The notes under the pieces were generated by a model, which saw only the letters and a program-made list of their open reading frames with translations, made no database searches and was not told the DNA's origin. 64,000 nt of DNA from Buchnera aphidicola (Artemisaphis artemisicola) (GTDB lineage: Bacteria > Pseudomonadota > Gammaproteobacteria > Enterobacterales > Enterobacteriaceae). Positions 38,345 through 48,591 of this stretch are shown here, piece by piece. The first letter of the stretch is position 1. Each line of letters begins with the position of its first letter. The stretch covers positions 248,001 to 312,000 of the forward strand of contig NZ_CP034900.1 in assembly GCF_005082365.1 (NCBI RefSeq). The letters are read 5' to 3'. The position numbers were made by a program, and so were the translations under genes.

Positions 38345-38935
38345 ATGAAATTAGGAATTATAATTATTTCTATAATATTATTAACTGGATTCAATAAATT
38401 TTTACATACTGAATCAAATTTAAAAATGAATTATTCTATAACTAAAAAAAGTATAGAAAAAAAATTATATAAATGGAATTCTTTTATTGAAGAAGCTTCT
38501 CAAAAATATAAGGTTGATAAAAAATTAATTCAATCTATTATTTATGTAGAATCTTCTGGTAATCCTAATGCTAAAAGCAGTTCTAATGCAATTGGATTAA
38601 TGCAAATAAAACCTTCTTCTGCAGGATTAGAAGTTTATCGCTTTTATGGTAAAAAAAATCAACCTTCTATCGAAGAATTATATAATCCACAAAATAATAT
38701 TAATATAGGAACTGCTTATCTTAATATTTTGCAAAAAAGCTTAATAAATATAAAAAATAAAGATATAATGAAATATGCTACGATCATATCATACGTCAAT
38801 GGAAAAAGTGCATTTCTTAAAATATTTGCTAAAAACAATAAAGAAGCAATAGCTATAATTAATCAAATGACATTAAAATCTTTTTTTTCATACGTAAAAA
38901 AAAACATCCAGCAAAACAAGCATTTCCTTATTTAA
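38345..38935 (+). CDS. emtA: Membrane-bound lytic murein transglycosylase E, lipobox lost
   Basis: Endo-type lytic transglycosylase (MltE/EmtA) that cuts peptidoglycan. It has 196 residues (E. coli 203). The SLT-type catalytic glutamate is E69 in YVESSGNPNAKSSSNAIGLMQIKPSSAG, and YATIISYVNG is conserved. E. coli EmtA is a lipoprotein with LLAGC; here the same position reads LLTGF with F16 (codon TTC) instead of the lipidated cysteine. The N-terminus would act as a signal peptide or anchor only. Confidence 0.92.
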   Translation: MKLGIIIISIILLTGFNKFLHTESNLKMNYSITKKSIEKKLYKWNSFIEEASQKYKVDKKLIQSIIYVESSGNPNAKSSSNAIGLMQIKPSSAGLEVYRFYGKKNQPSIEELYNPQNNINIGTAYLNILQKSLINIKNKDIMKYATIISYVNGKSAFLKIFAKNNKEAIAIINQMTLKSFFSYVKKNIQQNKHFLI

Positions 38936-39021
38936 TAAAAGTAATTGAAATTTATAATCTAATATAAAATAAATTTAAATAATTATAGCATTATTTCATG
39001 TCCATAATTGAGACATATAAT

Positions 39022-39801
39022 ATGGGATTTTTAAAAGGCAAAAAAATTTTAATCACTGGTATTTCAAGTTCGAGATCAATTGCTTTTGGTATAGCAAAAT
39101 CTTTATATAATCAAAACGCAGAATTAGGATTTGTATGCAAAAATGAAAAGATATGTAAAAAAATAAAGCCTATTATAAAATCGATGCAATCTAATATTTT
39201 ACTATCATGCGATGTTTCTAATGACGAAAATATTAAAGTACTTTTTTTAAATTTAAAAAAAATATGGAAAAAATTTGATGGTTTAGTACATTCTATCGCT
39301 TATTGTCCAAAACAATATTTTTATGGAGATTTTATTGATAATATTACTCGAAAAGGTTTTAATATTTCTCATGAAATCAGTTCGTATAGTTTTTTAGCTT
39401 TAGTTAAAGAATGTAGAGAAATGTTAAATGATTCTTCTTCTCTTTTGACTTTATCATATATAGGCTCTCAAAAAGTCATACCAAACTATAATATTATGGG
39501 TGTATCTAAAGCTTCATTAGAAGCAAGTGTTCGTTATATGGCATATACTTTAGGAAAAAATAATATTCGAGTGAATGCTATTTCACCTTGTCCTATTAAA
39601 ACTATTTCTTCATATAAAATTAAAGATTTTAACAAAATACAAAATTCTTGTTATAAAATGTCTTGTATAAAAAAAACAATTACTAGTAAAGATATAGGTA
39701 ATGTCGCTGCTTTTTTATTATCTAATTTATCTCTCGGAATTACCGGATCAATAATTTATGTTGATAATGGATTTCATTTAAGTAGTATAAATATACTATA
39801 A
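39022..39801 (+). CDS. fabI: Enoyl-ACP reductase FabI
   Basis: NADH-dependent last step of the fatty acid elongation cycle. The start at 39022 (MGFLKGKKILITG) matches E. coli and has GAGA 8 bases upstream. An ATG at 38998 would add eight residues. Catalytic Y146, Y156 and K163 keep E. coli numbers. Some usually fixed positions differ: HSIGFAPG is HSIAYCPK (G93 to A) and AISAGPIRT is AISPCPIKT. The length is 259 residues (E. coli 262). Confidence 0.95.
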   Translation: MGFLKGKKILITGISSSRSIAFGIAKSLYNQNAELGFVCKNEKICKKIKPIIKSMQSNILLSCDVSNDENIKVLFLNLKKIWKKFDGLVHSIAYCPKQYFYGDFIDNITRKGFNISHEISSYSFLALVKECREMLNDSSSLLTLSYIGSQKVIPNYNIMGVSKASLEASVRYMAYTLGKNNIRVNAISPCPIKTISSYKIKDFNKIQNSCYKMSCIKKTITSKDIGNVAAFLLSNLSLGITGSIIYVDNGFHLSSINIL

Positions 39802-39826
39802 CAACATTTAATATAATTAAATCATG

Positions 39827-39853
39827 TTTACTGTAAAAGTAAATAATTTTTTT
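39827..39853 (+). terminator. Candidate terminator downstream of fabI
   Basis: Six-bp stem TTTACT/AGTAAA with a GTAAA loop, followed by TAA and seven T. It lies 26 bases after the fabI stop and fits a weak intrinsic terminator. Confidence 0.5.
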
Positions 39854-40021
39854 AATAAAACATTAAATATATGATTTTTTAAAAAATTAGTTATTATAAA
39901 ATTTACATAAAAATTTAAAAAAAATTTTCATGTTATTTTATAAATTATTTTCATTTTTACCTTAATTTTTTAAATTTATAAAATTATTAATTTTTTACTA
40001 TGACAATTAGGCTATGCTATT

Positions 40022-41959
40022 ATGTTTCAAAATAATCCATTACTTACACAGTTAAAAAAAAATCTACATGCTAAAACTCCAAGAGTTGAAGGCATAGTAA
40101 AAAGCACTGAAAGAGGATTTGGATTTTTAGAAATCGATTCACAGAAAAGTTATTTTATACCTCCTAAGAATATGAAAAAAGTAATGCATGGAGATAAAAT
40201 AATTGCACTATTAAAAATAGAAAAAGATAGAGAAATAGTTCAACCAGAAAAACTAATTGAACCTTTTTTAAACAGATTTGTTGGAAAAATAGAAGAAAAA
40301 AATAATAAATTATTTATAACACCAGATTATCCTTTCTTAAAAGATCTTATAATATGCGAGCCTAATAAAAATTGTATTAATATGTTTCATGATGGAGATT
40401 GGGCAGTTGCTAAATTAATAAAACATAAACTTAATGGAGATCATATTTTTTATGCAGAACTTATTGAAAGAATTATAAAAAAAAACGATCCTTTTATACC
40501 ATGGTCTGTAACTTTAGCTAGACATTGTCTTGATAGACAAGAACCATTAGTAGAACAAAAAGATTTTACATTAAAAGAAAATCATTATAGAAAAGATTTA
40601 AGAAATTTAGATTTTATTACTATAGATAATTTAAACACTAAAGATATTGATGATGCTCTTTTTATTTATAAAAACTCTGATAATGAATTTTGTTTAACAG
40701 TAGCAATTGCCGATCCAACAGCATATATAGAATATGGAAGTAAATTAGATATAATGGCCTCTAAAAGAGGTTTTACTAATTATTTGCCAGGATTTAATAT
40801 TCCTATGTTACCGAGAAACTTATCAGAAGATATCTGTTCATTACATCCTAATCAGTCTCGTCCAGTATTAGCTTGTCGCATTATTATACAAAAAGATGGT
40901 AGTATTTCTAAAAACATTCATTTTTTTTTAGCATGGATTAAATCTAAAGCAAAATTATCTTATGAACACGTTTCGGATTGGATTGAAAAATCTGGAACAT
41001 GGACACCTCAAAACAAATCTATTGAAAAACAAATATCACTTTTACATCGTTTATGTTTACTCCGTATAAAATGGAGAAAAAAAAATGCAGTATTATTTAA
41101 AGATAGTTTAGAGTATAGATTTCATTTTTCTGAAACTGGAAAAATTTTAGATGTATTCGTAGAAAAAAGACGTATTGCTCATAAAATAGTAGAAGAATCT
41201 ATGATAATTGCAAATATATCTGCAGCTAATTTTTTATCTAAAAATTTAGGATTTGGAATATATAACATTCATACTGGATTTGATCTTATTAATGCTGAAA
41301 ATGCGGTTTCTTTTTTAAAAAATTATAACTTAAAATTTAGTGTTAAAGAAATTACAACCCTAAAAGGTTTTTGTAATCTTAGACGTGTTTTGAATATATT
41401 ATCTGATAATTATATTGATAGTCGTATTCGTCGTTTTCAATCTTTTGGAGATTTTAGTATTATACCTGGTCCTCATTTTGCACTTGGTTTTTCAGAATAT
41501 GCAACTTGGACTTCTCCTATTCGTAAATATAGTGATATGATTAATCATCGTTTATTAAAATCCATTATAAATAAAAATCAAGCAATAAAACCAAGTGAAG
41601 AAATAAAATCTAAAATCAGTGAACAAAGAAGAAAAAATAGAATGGCTGAAAGAGATGTTTCAGATTGGCTTTACACTATATTATTACAAGATCAAAAATA
41701 TCAAAATAAAATATTTAACGCTGAAATAATTGATATTTCTAGAAATGGGATAAGAGCTAGATTAACAGAAAATGGCGCAAATGTTTTTATACCTGGAACG
41801 TTTTTACATCCTATTAGAGAAGAAATAACATTTAACCAAGAATTAGGTAAAGTTTTTATTAACGGTGTTGTGCATTATAAAGTGTCTGATTATATTCAAG
41901 TAACTTTATCAGATATTAAATTAGCAACACGAACTATTATTGCTAGACCTGAGTATTAA
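40022..41959 (+). CDS. rnb: Exoribonuclease II
   Basis: Processive 3'-5' exoribonuclease for mRNA turnover. It has 645 residues (E. coli 644), starting MFQNNPLLTQLKKNLH like E. coli. Cold-shock domains (about 1-190) precede the RNB catalytic domain with DNLNTKDIDDALF and NYLPGFNIPMLPRNLSEDICSL, and an S1 domain is C-terminal. YATWTSPIRKYSDMINHRLL is fully conserved. It is near fabI, as in E. coli. Confidence 0.97.
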   Translation: MFQNNPLLTQLKKNLHAKTPRVEGIVKSTERGFGFLEIDSQKSYFIPPKNMKKVMHGDKIIALLKIEKDREIVQPEKLIEPFLNRFVGKIEEKNNKLFITPDYPFLKDLIICEPNKNCINMFHDGDWAVAKLIKHKLNGDHIFYAELIERIIKKNDPFIPWSVTLARHCLDRQEPLVEQKDFTLKENHYRKDLRNLDFITIDNLNTKDIDDALFIYKNSDNEFCLTVAIADPTAYIEYGSKLDIMASKRGFTNYLPGFNIPMLPRNLSEDICSLHPNQSRPVLACRIIIQKDGSISKNIHFFLAWIKSKAKLSYEHVSDWIEKSGTWTPQNKSIEKQISLLHRLCLLRIKWRKKNAVLFKDSLEYRFHFSETGKILDVFVEKRRIAHKIVEESMIIANISAANFLSKNLGFGIYNIHTGFDLINAENAVSFLKNYNLKFSVKEITTLKGFCNLRRVLNILSDNYIDSRIRRFQSFGDFSIIPGPHFALGFSEYATWTSPIRKYSDMINHRLLKSIINKNQAIKPSEEIKSKISEQRRKNRMAERDVSDWLYTILLQDQKYQNKIFNAEIIDISRNGIRARLTENGANVFIPGTFLHPIREEITFNQELGKVFINGVVHYKVSDYIQVTLSDIKLATRTIIARPEY

Positions 41960-42014
41960 ATATTTAAATATTTTAAATAAGTTATAAAAATTCAATATAA
42001 ATCAGGAGTATAAT

Positions 42015-42659
42015 ATGAATATTTCAATATTTGATTTGTCTATATATATAAAATTTTTTATAGGTTTATGTGCTTTAGTTAATCCAATTGGAATGATTCC
42101 TATATTTACAACAATGACTAATCATCAGTCTTTATTAGAAAGAAAAAAGACTAATTTAATAGCTAATATTGCTGCATCATTAATTTTATTAATATCGTTA
42201 TTTTTTGGTGGTAGCATTTTGAACGCTTTTGGTATTTCTATTAATTCTTTTCGTATTGCTGGTGGAATATTGATTATTAGTATTGCTTTTTCTATGATAA
42301 GTGGTGATTTTATAAATAAAATAAAATCAACTAGTCATGAAGAAAAAAAAACAATAGATAACATTAGCGTTGTTCCTTTAGCTATGCCTTTAATTGCAGG
42401 TCCTGGAGCAATTAGTTCAACTATTGTTTGGAGCACTTATTACTCCACTTGGATGAATTTATTTGGATGTAGTTTTGTTATTTGTTTATTTTCATTAGTT
42501 TGTTGGTTATGTTTTCAAGTTTCTCCATTTGTTGTTCAAATTTTAGGAAAAACTGGAATTAATGTTATTACTCGTATTATGGGATTATTACTAATGTCTC
42601 TTGGAATAGAATTTATTAGTGCTGGTATTAGTTCTATTTTTCCAAAATTATTACATTAA
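42015..42659 (+). CDS. ychE: MarC-family inner membrane protein YchE
   Basis: Polytopic membrane protein of 214 residues (E. coli YchE 215) with about six helices, including ALVNPIGMIPIF near the start and VPLAMPLIAGPGAISSTI in the middle, both MarC-family hallmarks. Function is unknown. The family was once linked to drug resistance without firm support. In a symbiont with few transporters it is a candidate exporter, but nothing in the sequence gives a substrate. Confidence 0.9.
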   Translation: MNISIFDLSIYIKFFIGLCALVNPIGMIPIFTTMTNHQSLLERKKTNLIANIAASLILLISLFFGGSILNAFGISINSFRIAGGILIISIAFSMISGDFINKIKSTSHEEKKTIDNISVVPLAMPLIAGPGAISSTIVWSTYYSTWMNLFGCSFVICLFSLVCWLCFQVSPFVVQILGKTGINVITRIMGLLLMSLGIEFISAGISSIFPKLLH

Positions 42660-42695
42660 TATTTTTAATATATTAAATTCTTATTGGATGGTTTC

Positions 42696-43340
42696 TTGAA
42701 AAATAATATTATTATTTTCCGTCATTTAGGATTAGAACATTGGCGTACTACGTTTAATAAAATGAATGCTTTTACAACATCACGTAATTTATACACGTTT
42801 GATGAAATTTGGTTTGTTCAACATTATCCAATTTTTACAAAAGGACAGCTAAATAAAGATGAAAATATAATTCATCTTAATAATATTCCTTTAGTATGTG
42901 CTAATAGAGGAGGTCAAATTACGTACCATGGACCTGGACAACAAATATTATATTTTTTAATTAACTTAAAACGTCGAAAAATTAGTATTCGTGAACTCAT
43001 TGATATTATGCATAAAATAATAATAGAAACATTAAAAAATTTTTCTATAGAATCATATATTAAAAAAAAATCACCAGGTGTATATGTGTATCAAAAAAAA
43101 ATATGTTCTTTAGGATTAAGAGTAAAAAAAGGATCTACCTTACATGGTTTAGCACTAAATGTTAACATGGATTTAAAACCATTTAAATATATTCATCCAT
43201 GTGGAGATGCAAAAATAAATATGACACAAATAAAAGATTTTAATCCTAACATTCAATTAAAAGACATAAGAACTATTTTAATTGATAATTTGTCTAAATT
43301 ATTTAATGTGATTATGATAAATGGTAAAAATATTAAATAA
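42696..43340 (+). CDS. lipB: Octanoyltransferase LipB
   Basis: Transfers octanoyl from ACP to lipoyl domains. I use the TTG at 42696 with GGAT upstream (42686-42689). It gives 214 residues and an N-terminus that matches E. coli. Another in-frame TTG at 42684 is possible. Motifs: RGGQITYHGPGQQ, the lysine of SPGVYVYQKKICSLGLR and the catalytic cysteine in IHPCGDAK. lipA follows by 71 bases. Confidence 0.94.
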   Translation: MKNNIIIFRHLGLEHWRTTFNKMNAFTTSRNLYTFDEIWFVQHYPIFTKGQLNKDENIIHLNNIPLVCANRGGQITYHGPGQQILYFLINLKRRKISIRELIDIMHKIIIETLKNFSIESYIKKKSPGVYVYQKKICSLGLRVKKGSTLHGLALNVNMDLKPFKYIHPCGDAKINMTQIKDFNPNIQLKDIRTILIDNLSKLFNVIMINGKNIK

Positions 43341-43411
43341 TTTTTATTAAATATAAAGAAATTAAATAAATAATATGTATTTAAATACCTGTACTTGAGA
43401 TAATAAATCTT

Positions 43412-44368
43412 ATGAAGAAAGATAAAGATATTTTTTTGAAAAATAAAATATCAAACAAATCGAATATTATTCCTACTAAAAAAATTTATAATACTTCAAA
43501 CATATTAAAAAAACCTGATTGGATAAAAATTAAACTACCTATTAGTACATCTCGTATAAATTATATAAAAAATGCTTTAAGAAAAAATAATTTACATTCT
43601 GTTTGTGAAGAAGCACATTGTCCAAACTTATCTGAATGTTTTGATAATGGTACTGCAACGTTTATGATTCTTGGTTCTGTATGTACAAGAAATTGTCCTT
43701 TTTGTGCAGTACTTCATGGAAAACCTGATGCTATAAATATAGAAGAACCAAAAAAATTATCGAATACCATTTTTGATATGAAAATTAATTATGTAGTGAT
43801 AACCTCTGTAGTTCGTGATGATTTATACGACGGTGGCGCTCAACATTTTGTTAATTGTATTCAAGAAATTAGAAATAAAAATAGAGTAAAAATTGAAATA
43901 TTAGTTCCTGATTTTAGAGGAAAAATAAATTTAATTTTAAAAATTTTTGAACAATCATTACCTGATATTTTTAACCATAATATAGAAAATATTCCAAGAA
44001 TGTATAAAAAAATTCGTCCTGGAGCTAATTATAAGAGATCATTGTCTTTATTGGAATTATTTAAAAACAAATATCATAATATTCCTACTAAATCAGGTTT
44101 GATGTTAGGACTTGGTGAAAAAGATCATGAAATTATTAAAGTAATGAAAGATCTTTATTCAAGTGGAGTAACGTTATTAACCATTGGTCAATATCTTCAG
44201 CCTAGTTTTCGTCATTTACCAGTAGAGCGATATATATCACCTTTAGAGTTTGAAAGTCTTAAAAAAGAAGCGTTATCTATCGGTTTTACTAATGCTTTTT
44301 GCGGTCCTTTTGTTCGTTCATCATATCATGCTAGTGTTCAATCTCATTTACCTATTATCAAAAAATAA
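43412..44368 (+). CDS. lipA: Lipoyl synthase LipA
   Basis: Radical SAM enzyme that inserts two sulfurs into octanoyl groups. It has 318 residues (E. coli 321). The auxiliary cluster cysteines are in [12 protein letters not shown], the radical SAM cluster in CTRNCPFC, and the C-terminal serine/RSSYHA segment (FVRSSYHAS) is present. With LipB it provides the only lipoate route seen here, serving the 2-oxoacid dehydrogenases. Confidence 0.97.
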   Translation: MKKDKDIFLKNKISNKSNIIPTKKIYNTSNILKKPDWIKIKLPISTSRINYIKNALRKNNLHSVCEEAHCPNLSECFDNGTATFMILGSVCTRNCPFCAVLHGKPDAINIEEPKKLSNTIFDMKINYVVITSVVRDDLYDGGAQHFVNCIQEIRNKNRVKIEILVPDFRGKINLILKIFEQSLPDIFNHNIENIPRMYKKIRPGANYKRSLSLLELFKNKYHNIPTKSGLMLGLGEKDHEIIKVMKDLYSSGVTLLTIGQYLQPSFRHLPVERYISPLEFESLKKEALSIGFTNAFCGPFVRSSYHASVQSHLPIIKK

Positions 44369-44495
44369 TATTTTCTATCTTTTTGAAAATTATTTGTTAC
44401 CAATTTTTTATATTATATAATTTGAACATTTTTTATTTAAAAAAAAATATATAATATTTTTACTGATGTAAATTATTTATATTAGAGGCTTAATA

Positions 44496-45206
44496 GTGTT
44501 AGATCTTAATTTTTTTAAAATCCCAAAAATTATTATTGCATTAGACTTTAACAATAAAAAATCAGCTATGGAACTAGTGAATCTTCTTGATCCTAATATT
44601 TATTATTTAAAAATTGGAAAAGAAATATTTACAATTTTAGGCTGTCAATTTATAAAAGAATTGCATAAAATAGGATTTAAAATTTTTCTTGATTTAAAGT
44701 TTCATGATATTCCAAATACTGTTTTTAATGCTACAAAAGCAGCAGCAGATTTAGGAGTTTGGATGTTAAGTGTTCATGCTTCTGGTGGTAAAAAAATGTT
44801 AATTGCAGCAAAAAAAGCCTTACAATCTTTTCAAACCGCTCCTTTATTAATCGCTGTTACAGCATTAACTAGCTTAAAAGAAAAAGATTTAAAAGAAATT
44901 GGAATTCAAATTTCATTAACAGATTATATTGTGAAATTATCAAAATTATCTAATGATTGTGGTTTAGATGGTATAGTATGTCCAGGGCAAGAGTCAAAAA
45001 AAATAAAGTTTTTATTTGGCAATACATGCAAAATTATTACACCAGGTATTAGAATTTCTCAAGATTTATTATATGATCAAAATAATGTCATTACTCCTAA
45101 AGAAGCTAAAAAATTTCAAATAGATTATATAGTAATAGGACGTTCTATTACGATGTCAAAAAATCCAATAAAAAAATTAGATGCAATAATAGAATCTATG
45201 CAATAA
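44496..45206 (+). CDS. pyrF: Orotidine 5'-phosphate decarboxylase
   Basis: Last step of UMP synthesis. It has 236 residues. The [11 protein letters not shown] motif (D66, K68, D71) holds the catalytic lysine-aspartate array, and the phosphate-binding [13 protein letters not shown] is C-terminal. The start is GTG with AGAGG (44484-44488) seven bases upstream, the only start with a good ribosome-binding site. Confidence 0.96.
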   Translation: MLDLNFFKIPKIIIALDFNNKKSAMELVNLLDPNIYYLKIGKEIFTILGCQFIKELHKIGFKIFLDLKFHDIPNTVFNATKAAADLGVWMLSVHASGGKKMLIAAKKALQSFQTAPLLIAVTALTSLKEKDLKEIGIQISLTDYIVKLSKLSNDCGLDGIVCPGQESKKIKFLFGNTCKIITPGIRISQDLLYDQNNVITPKEAKKFQIDYIVIGRSITMSKNPIKKLDAIIESMQ

Positions 45207-45246
45207 ATATTTTAAAAATATATTTAATTCTATATTAGGAAAGTTC

Positions 45247-45846
45247 ATGCAATTAAAAAAAATAGATAAAGCTATATTACCTACTCCTTGGGGAAATTTT
45301 TTTATATTTGGTTTTGAAGAAAAACAAAATGGTAAAAATCATATAGCTCTTGTATATGGTAATATACAAAAAAATACTCCTATTCTTTCAAGAGTGCATT
45401 CAGAATGTCTTACAGGTGATGCTTTATTTAGCTTAAGATGTGATTGTGGAAATCAACTAAAAATGGCTATGAAAAGAATTGTCAAAGAAGGTAGTGGTGT
45501 TTTAATTTATCATCGTCAAGAAGGAAGAAATATTGGTCTTCTTAATAAAATTAGAGCATATGCTTTACAAGATAAAGGATTCGATACTGTACAAGCTAAT
45601 CAAAAACTTGGTTTTTCTGCAGACGAAAGAGACTTTTCATTATGTGCTGATATATTTAATATATTAAATATTAATAAAATTCGTTTACTAACAAATAATC
45701 CTTTTAAAGTGAAAATGCTTTGTAATGCTGGAATAAATATTGTAGAAAGAGTTCCTATTATTACAAAAAAAAACTCTACTAATGCTTATTATTTAAAAAC
45801 TAAAGCTGAAAAAATGGGCCATTTATTACATGAGTCTAATAATTAA
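45247..45846 (+). CDS. ribA: GTP cyclohydrolase II
   Basis: First step of riboflavin synthesis from GTP. It has 199 residues (E. coli 196). The zinc cysteines are in [15 protein letters not shown], and the [15 protein letters not shown] active-site block is intact. It follows pyrF by 40 bases. In E. coli both lie in this general region but not adjacent. A GC-containing hairpin follows at 45904. Confidence 0.97.
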   Translation: MQLKKIDKAILPTPWGNFFIFGFEEKQNGKNHIALVYGNIQKNTPILSRVHSECLTGDALFSLRCDCGNQLKMAMKRIVKEGSGVLIYHRQEGRNIGLLNKIRAYALQDKGFDTVQANQKLGFSADERDFSLCADIFNILNINKIRLLTNNPFKVKMLCNAGINIVERVPIITKKNSTNAYYLKTKAEKMGHLLHESNN

Positions 45847-45903
45847 TGTTAATCAAAATTTATATTTTTTTTGGTTTATTTTTTTGTGTTTTATTTAATA
45901 AGC

Positions 45904-45924
45904 AGGGGTTTTTTATAAACCCCT
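45904..45924 (+). terminator. Hairpin downstream of ribA
   Basis: An 8-bp perfect stem AGGGGTTT/AAACCCCT with a TTTAT loop lies 57 bases after the ribA stop. It is GC-rich for this genome. A strong T run does not follow directly, so it is a probable but not textbook terminator for pyrF-ribA. Confidence 0.55.
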
Positions 45925-46260
45925 AATAAATATTATTATAAAAAATTTTTATATTTCATATTTTTATAAAATATAATAGATAATTATTAAGAATAATTAC
46001 TTGTTTGTATATGTGATTTTTTAATGTTTTTATGTAATATATTAAAATTAATTTTTATTTATAACTCATTTAAATTTGTATTTTTAGATATTAATATTTT
46101 TTTGTATTTTAAAGATTTATAATTCTTTATATGATATATTTATTTTTTGTTCTTTTTTTAACTTTTCTATAAAACGTTAAATTGATTAATATTTTTTAAA
46201 ATTTTAAAAGGTATATATATTTATATGTATATAAAATTTATAAAATATTTTTTATAATTT

Positions 46261-46293
46261 TCAGTATTACACTGGTTTTCAGTGTTATACTGA
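46261..46293 (-). terminator. Hairpin downstream of cls
   Basis: Arms TCAGTATTACACTG (46261-46274) and CAGTGTTATACTGA (46280-46293) pair at 13 of 14 positions around a GTTTT loop. It lies 23 bases beyond the cls stop on the minus strand. No T tract follows on that strand. It probably ends or stabilises the trp-yci-cls transcript. Confidence 0.5.
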
Positions 46294-46316
46294 TCAGTAG
46301 TATTTTATATTTACAA

Positions 46317-47777
46317 CTATAACAATGGACTTAAAAAATAAAAAATTTTTTCAAGAATTATCATCCAATATGATCTGGTAGACCAGACTTTTTTATCTAA
46401 TAAATAAGAATCAGAAATATATTGGTTTTGTATACAAAATAAACTATTTCCAAAATTACTATCATCAATAACTAAAGTAATTTCAAAATTCAACCAAAGA
46501 CTTCTCATATCTAAATTTACAGTTCCAATAAGACTTAATTGTTGATCTACTAATATACTTTTACTATGTAATAATCCTTTTTTAAACTGATAAATCTTTA
46601 CTCCAGCTTCTAATAATTCACTAAAAAAAACTCTACTAGCCCATTTTACTAAAATAGAATCGTGATATAAAGGTATAATAATGCTAACTTTTACTCCTCT
46701 TTGGGCAGCTGTACAAATAGCATATAACAAATCTTCACTAGGAACTAAATAAGGAGTAGTCATAATTAATTCATGTCTAGCTGAATAAATAGCAGTTAAT
46801 AATGCTTGATGAATCATATTTTCTGGGAAACCTGGTCCTGATGCAATTACTTGAATGCTAGAATTTTTATTAGATTTATTTTCAACGATTTTATTTTTAG
46901 GTAATGGAGGTAAAATTTTACAACCTGTTTCAATTTCCCAATCACAAGAGTAAATTATACCTATTGTTGCTGCTATCGGTCCTTCTATTCTTGTCATTAA
47001 ATCAATCCATTGACTAATTCCTGAAGATTTTTTAAATAAATAAGGATCAACAAGATTCATACTACCTGAATATGCAATGTAATTATCTATTAATACAATT
47101 TTTCTATGTTGTCTAACATCTATTCGTCTTAAAAAAACTCTGATTAAACTAACTTTTAATGCTTCTACTATTTGAATACCAGATTCTCTCATGATTTCAG
47201 CCCAAGGACTTTGAAAAAAATCAATACTTCCCGCAGAATCTAACATTAATCTACAAGTTATTCCGCGTTTTGCAGAATTAATAAGAGCTATTGCAACATC
47301 ATCAGCTATTCCACCTGGTTTCCAAATATAAAATACCATTTCTATATTATTACGTGCTAAATAAATATCGCGTATTAACATTTGCATTATTTTTTCAGTA
47401 TTAGTTAATAATTCAATTTTATTACTTTTAATTCCAGAAATACCTTGTCTATGTTTGCATAATTGAAATAATGAATTAGCTACTTCACTATTATTCATTT
47501 GAAAAATATAGGTACATGATTTTAGTTCATTAAGCCATTTATTAGAAATAGACCAAATTCTATTTGCGATTTTTTTTTGTCTTTTTCCTAAATATAATTC
47601 ACCAAAAAAAAACCAAATAGAAATTCCAATAAGAGGAATAATGTATACTATTAAAAGCCAAGACATGGAAGAGGGTATGCTACGACGTTTTATTAATACT
47701 CTAAAAGTAATATTAGCAATAATTAAAAAATAAATTGAAAAAACTAGATATTTTATTACATGGTAGAAAATATCCAT
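46317..47777 (-). CDS. cls: Cardiolipin synthase ClsA
   Basis: Condenses two phosphatidylglycerols to cardiolipin in the inner membrane. It has 486 residues, exactly the E. coli ClsA length. Two N-terminal membrane helices (about 5-27 and 38-60) precede two phospholipase D HKD motifs: H224-K226-D231 (QHRKIVLID) and H404-K406-D411 (HSKSILVD). The C-terminus FYFLSPLL is also conserved. In E. coli the stretch up to yciA contains kch, yciI and tonB, all absent here. Confidence 0.97.
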   Translation of the reverse strand: MDIFYHVIKYLVFSIYFLIIANITFRVLIKRRSIPSSMSWLLIVYIIPLIGISIWFFFGELYLGKRQKKIANRIWSISNKWLNELKSCTYIFQMNNSEVANSLFQLCKHRQGISGIKSNKIELLTNTEKIMQMLIRDIYLARNNIEMVFYIWKPGGIADDVAIALINSAKRGITCRLMLDSAGSIDFFQSPWAEIMRESGIQIVEALKVSLIRVFLRRIDVRQHRKIVLIDNYIAYSGSMNLVDPYLFKKSSGISQWIDLMTRIEGPIAATIGIIYSCDWEIETGCKILPPLPKNKIVENKSNKNSSIQVIASGPGFPENMIHQALLTAIYSARHELIMTTPYLVPSEDLLYAICTAAQRGVKVSIIIPLYHDSILVKWASRVFFSELLEAGVKIYQFKKGLLHSKSILVDQQLSLIGTVNLDMRSLWLNFEITLVIDDSNFGNSLFCIQNQYISDSYLLDKKVWSTRSYWMIILEKIFYFLSPLL

Positions 47778-48156
47778 TCATTGAAGGTCCTATTCATACT
47801 TTTTATTAAAAGTGTCTTATATTTAATTAAGTATTCTTTTTATTTTAAACAAAAAGAATAAAATAATTCATTAATAATCAAAATTTATTTATTAGTATTT
47901 TAAAATTAATTTTATTTAGTATTTTAAAAAAATAATTAGTTAATAACTATATAATTGTATATTTTTTAAAAAAGAATTTAATAAAATTATTTTGAGCATT
48001 GTAAAAAAATTAAAAAATTTCTAAAAAAAATTCTGATTAGTATTTTATATGCATATTCTTTTAAAGAATATAAACGTATATTAAACTATTTACATATTTA
48101 AATTAATATTATTTTTAAATACGTAATTATTTATATTTTATATCAATTGTTATTAT
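47778..48156. other. 379-base spacer between yciA and cls
   Basis: Both flanking genes read on the minus strand. No reading frame of interest is seen. A near-exact direct repeat TTAGTATTTTAAAA occurs at about 47892-47905 and 47916-47929, with a partial third copy (TTAGTATTTTAT) near 48037. The cls promoter must lie here, unless cls is read through from yciA, but I cannot pick it out of the A/T background. Confidence 0.5.
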
Positions 48157-48564
48157 TTAGATAATACTCATAGGTAATAATTCACAAGGCTTTCCTGTTT
48201 CGTTGATCGCTACATAAATGAATTTTGCTTCTGCAGCACAATAAAATTGACCTAATGGTTTAGAATGAATTTTTTTAATCCATATTTCAACATTAATAGT
48301 AATTGAACTTTTTCCAATTTTAATACAATGTGCATAACAATTAACAATATCTCCAACTGATATAGATTTTAGAAAAGTAATATTATCTACTTGCACAGTA
48401 ACCACTTTTCTACATGAAATTTCTTTTGCTAAGATTGCTCCACCCATATCCATTTGAGACATAATCCAACCACCAAAAATATTACCATTGGCATTAGTAT
48501 TTGTACGCATAGCAAGTGTTTTTAATACTATAATTCCTTTTGGTAATTGATTTTTTTCTGACAT
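48157..48564 (-). CDS. yciA: Acyl-CoA thioesterase YciA
   Basis: Hotdog-fold thioesterase that hydrolyses acyl-CoAs. It has 135 residues (E. coli 132). The GNIFGGWIMSQMDMGGAILAKEIS helix region and VTVQVDNITFLKSISVGDIV are typical. It follows yciB by 27 bases, the E. coli yciC-yciB-yciA order. Confidence 0.94.
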   Translation of the reverse strand: MSEKNQLPKGIIVLKTLAMRTNTNANGNIFGGWIMSQMDMGGAILAKEISCRKVVTVQVDNITFLKSISVGDIVNCYAHCIKIGKSSITINVEIWIKKIHSKPLGQFYCAAEAKFIYVAINETGKPCELLPMSII

Positions 48565-48591
48565 TATTAAAATATTCGCTCTATTATAAAA

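Larger units (their letters stand above)
45847..46316. other. 470-base spacer between convergent ribA and cls
   Basis: No coding sequence or RNA gene is recognisable. The spacer holds a stem near ribA (45904-45924), a short palindrome TAATTATT/AATAATTA (45981-45999), and a 14-bp hairpin near the cls stop (46261-46293). The middle 250 bases are almost pure A/T. Because both flanking genes end here, no promoters are expected. It may be what remains of a deleted gene. Confidence 0.6.

Noticed and set aside
45847-46316. Decayed gene remnant between ribA and cls
   Set aside because: I looked for residual protein similarity in the stretches I could translate and recognised none. It is reported only as a spacer with hairpins.
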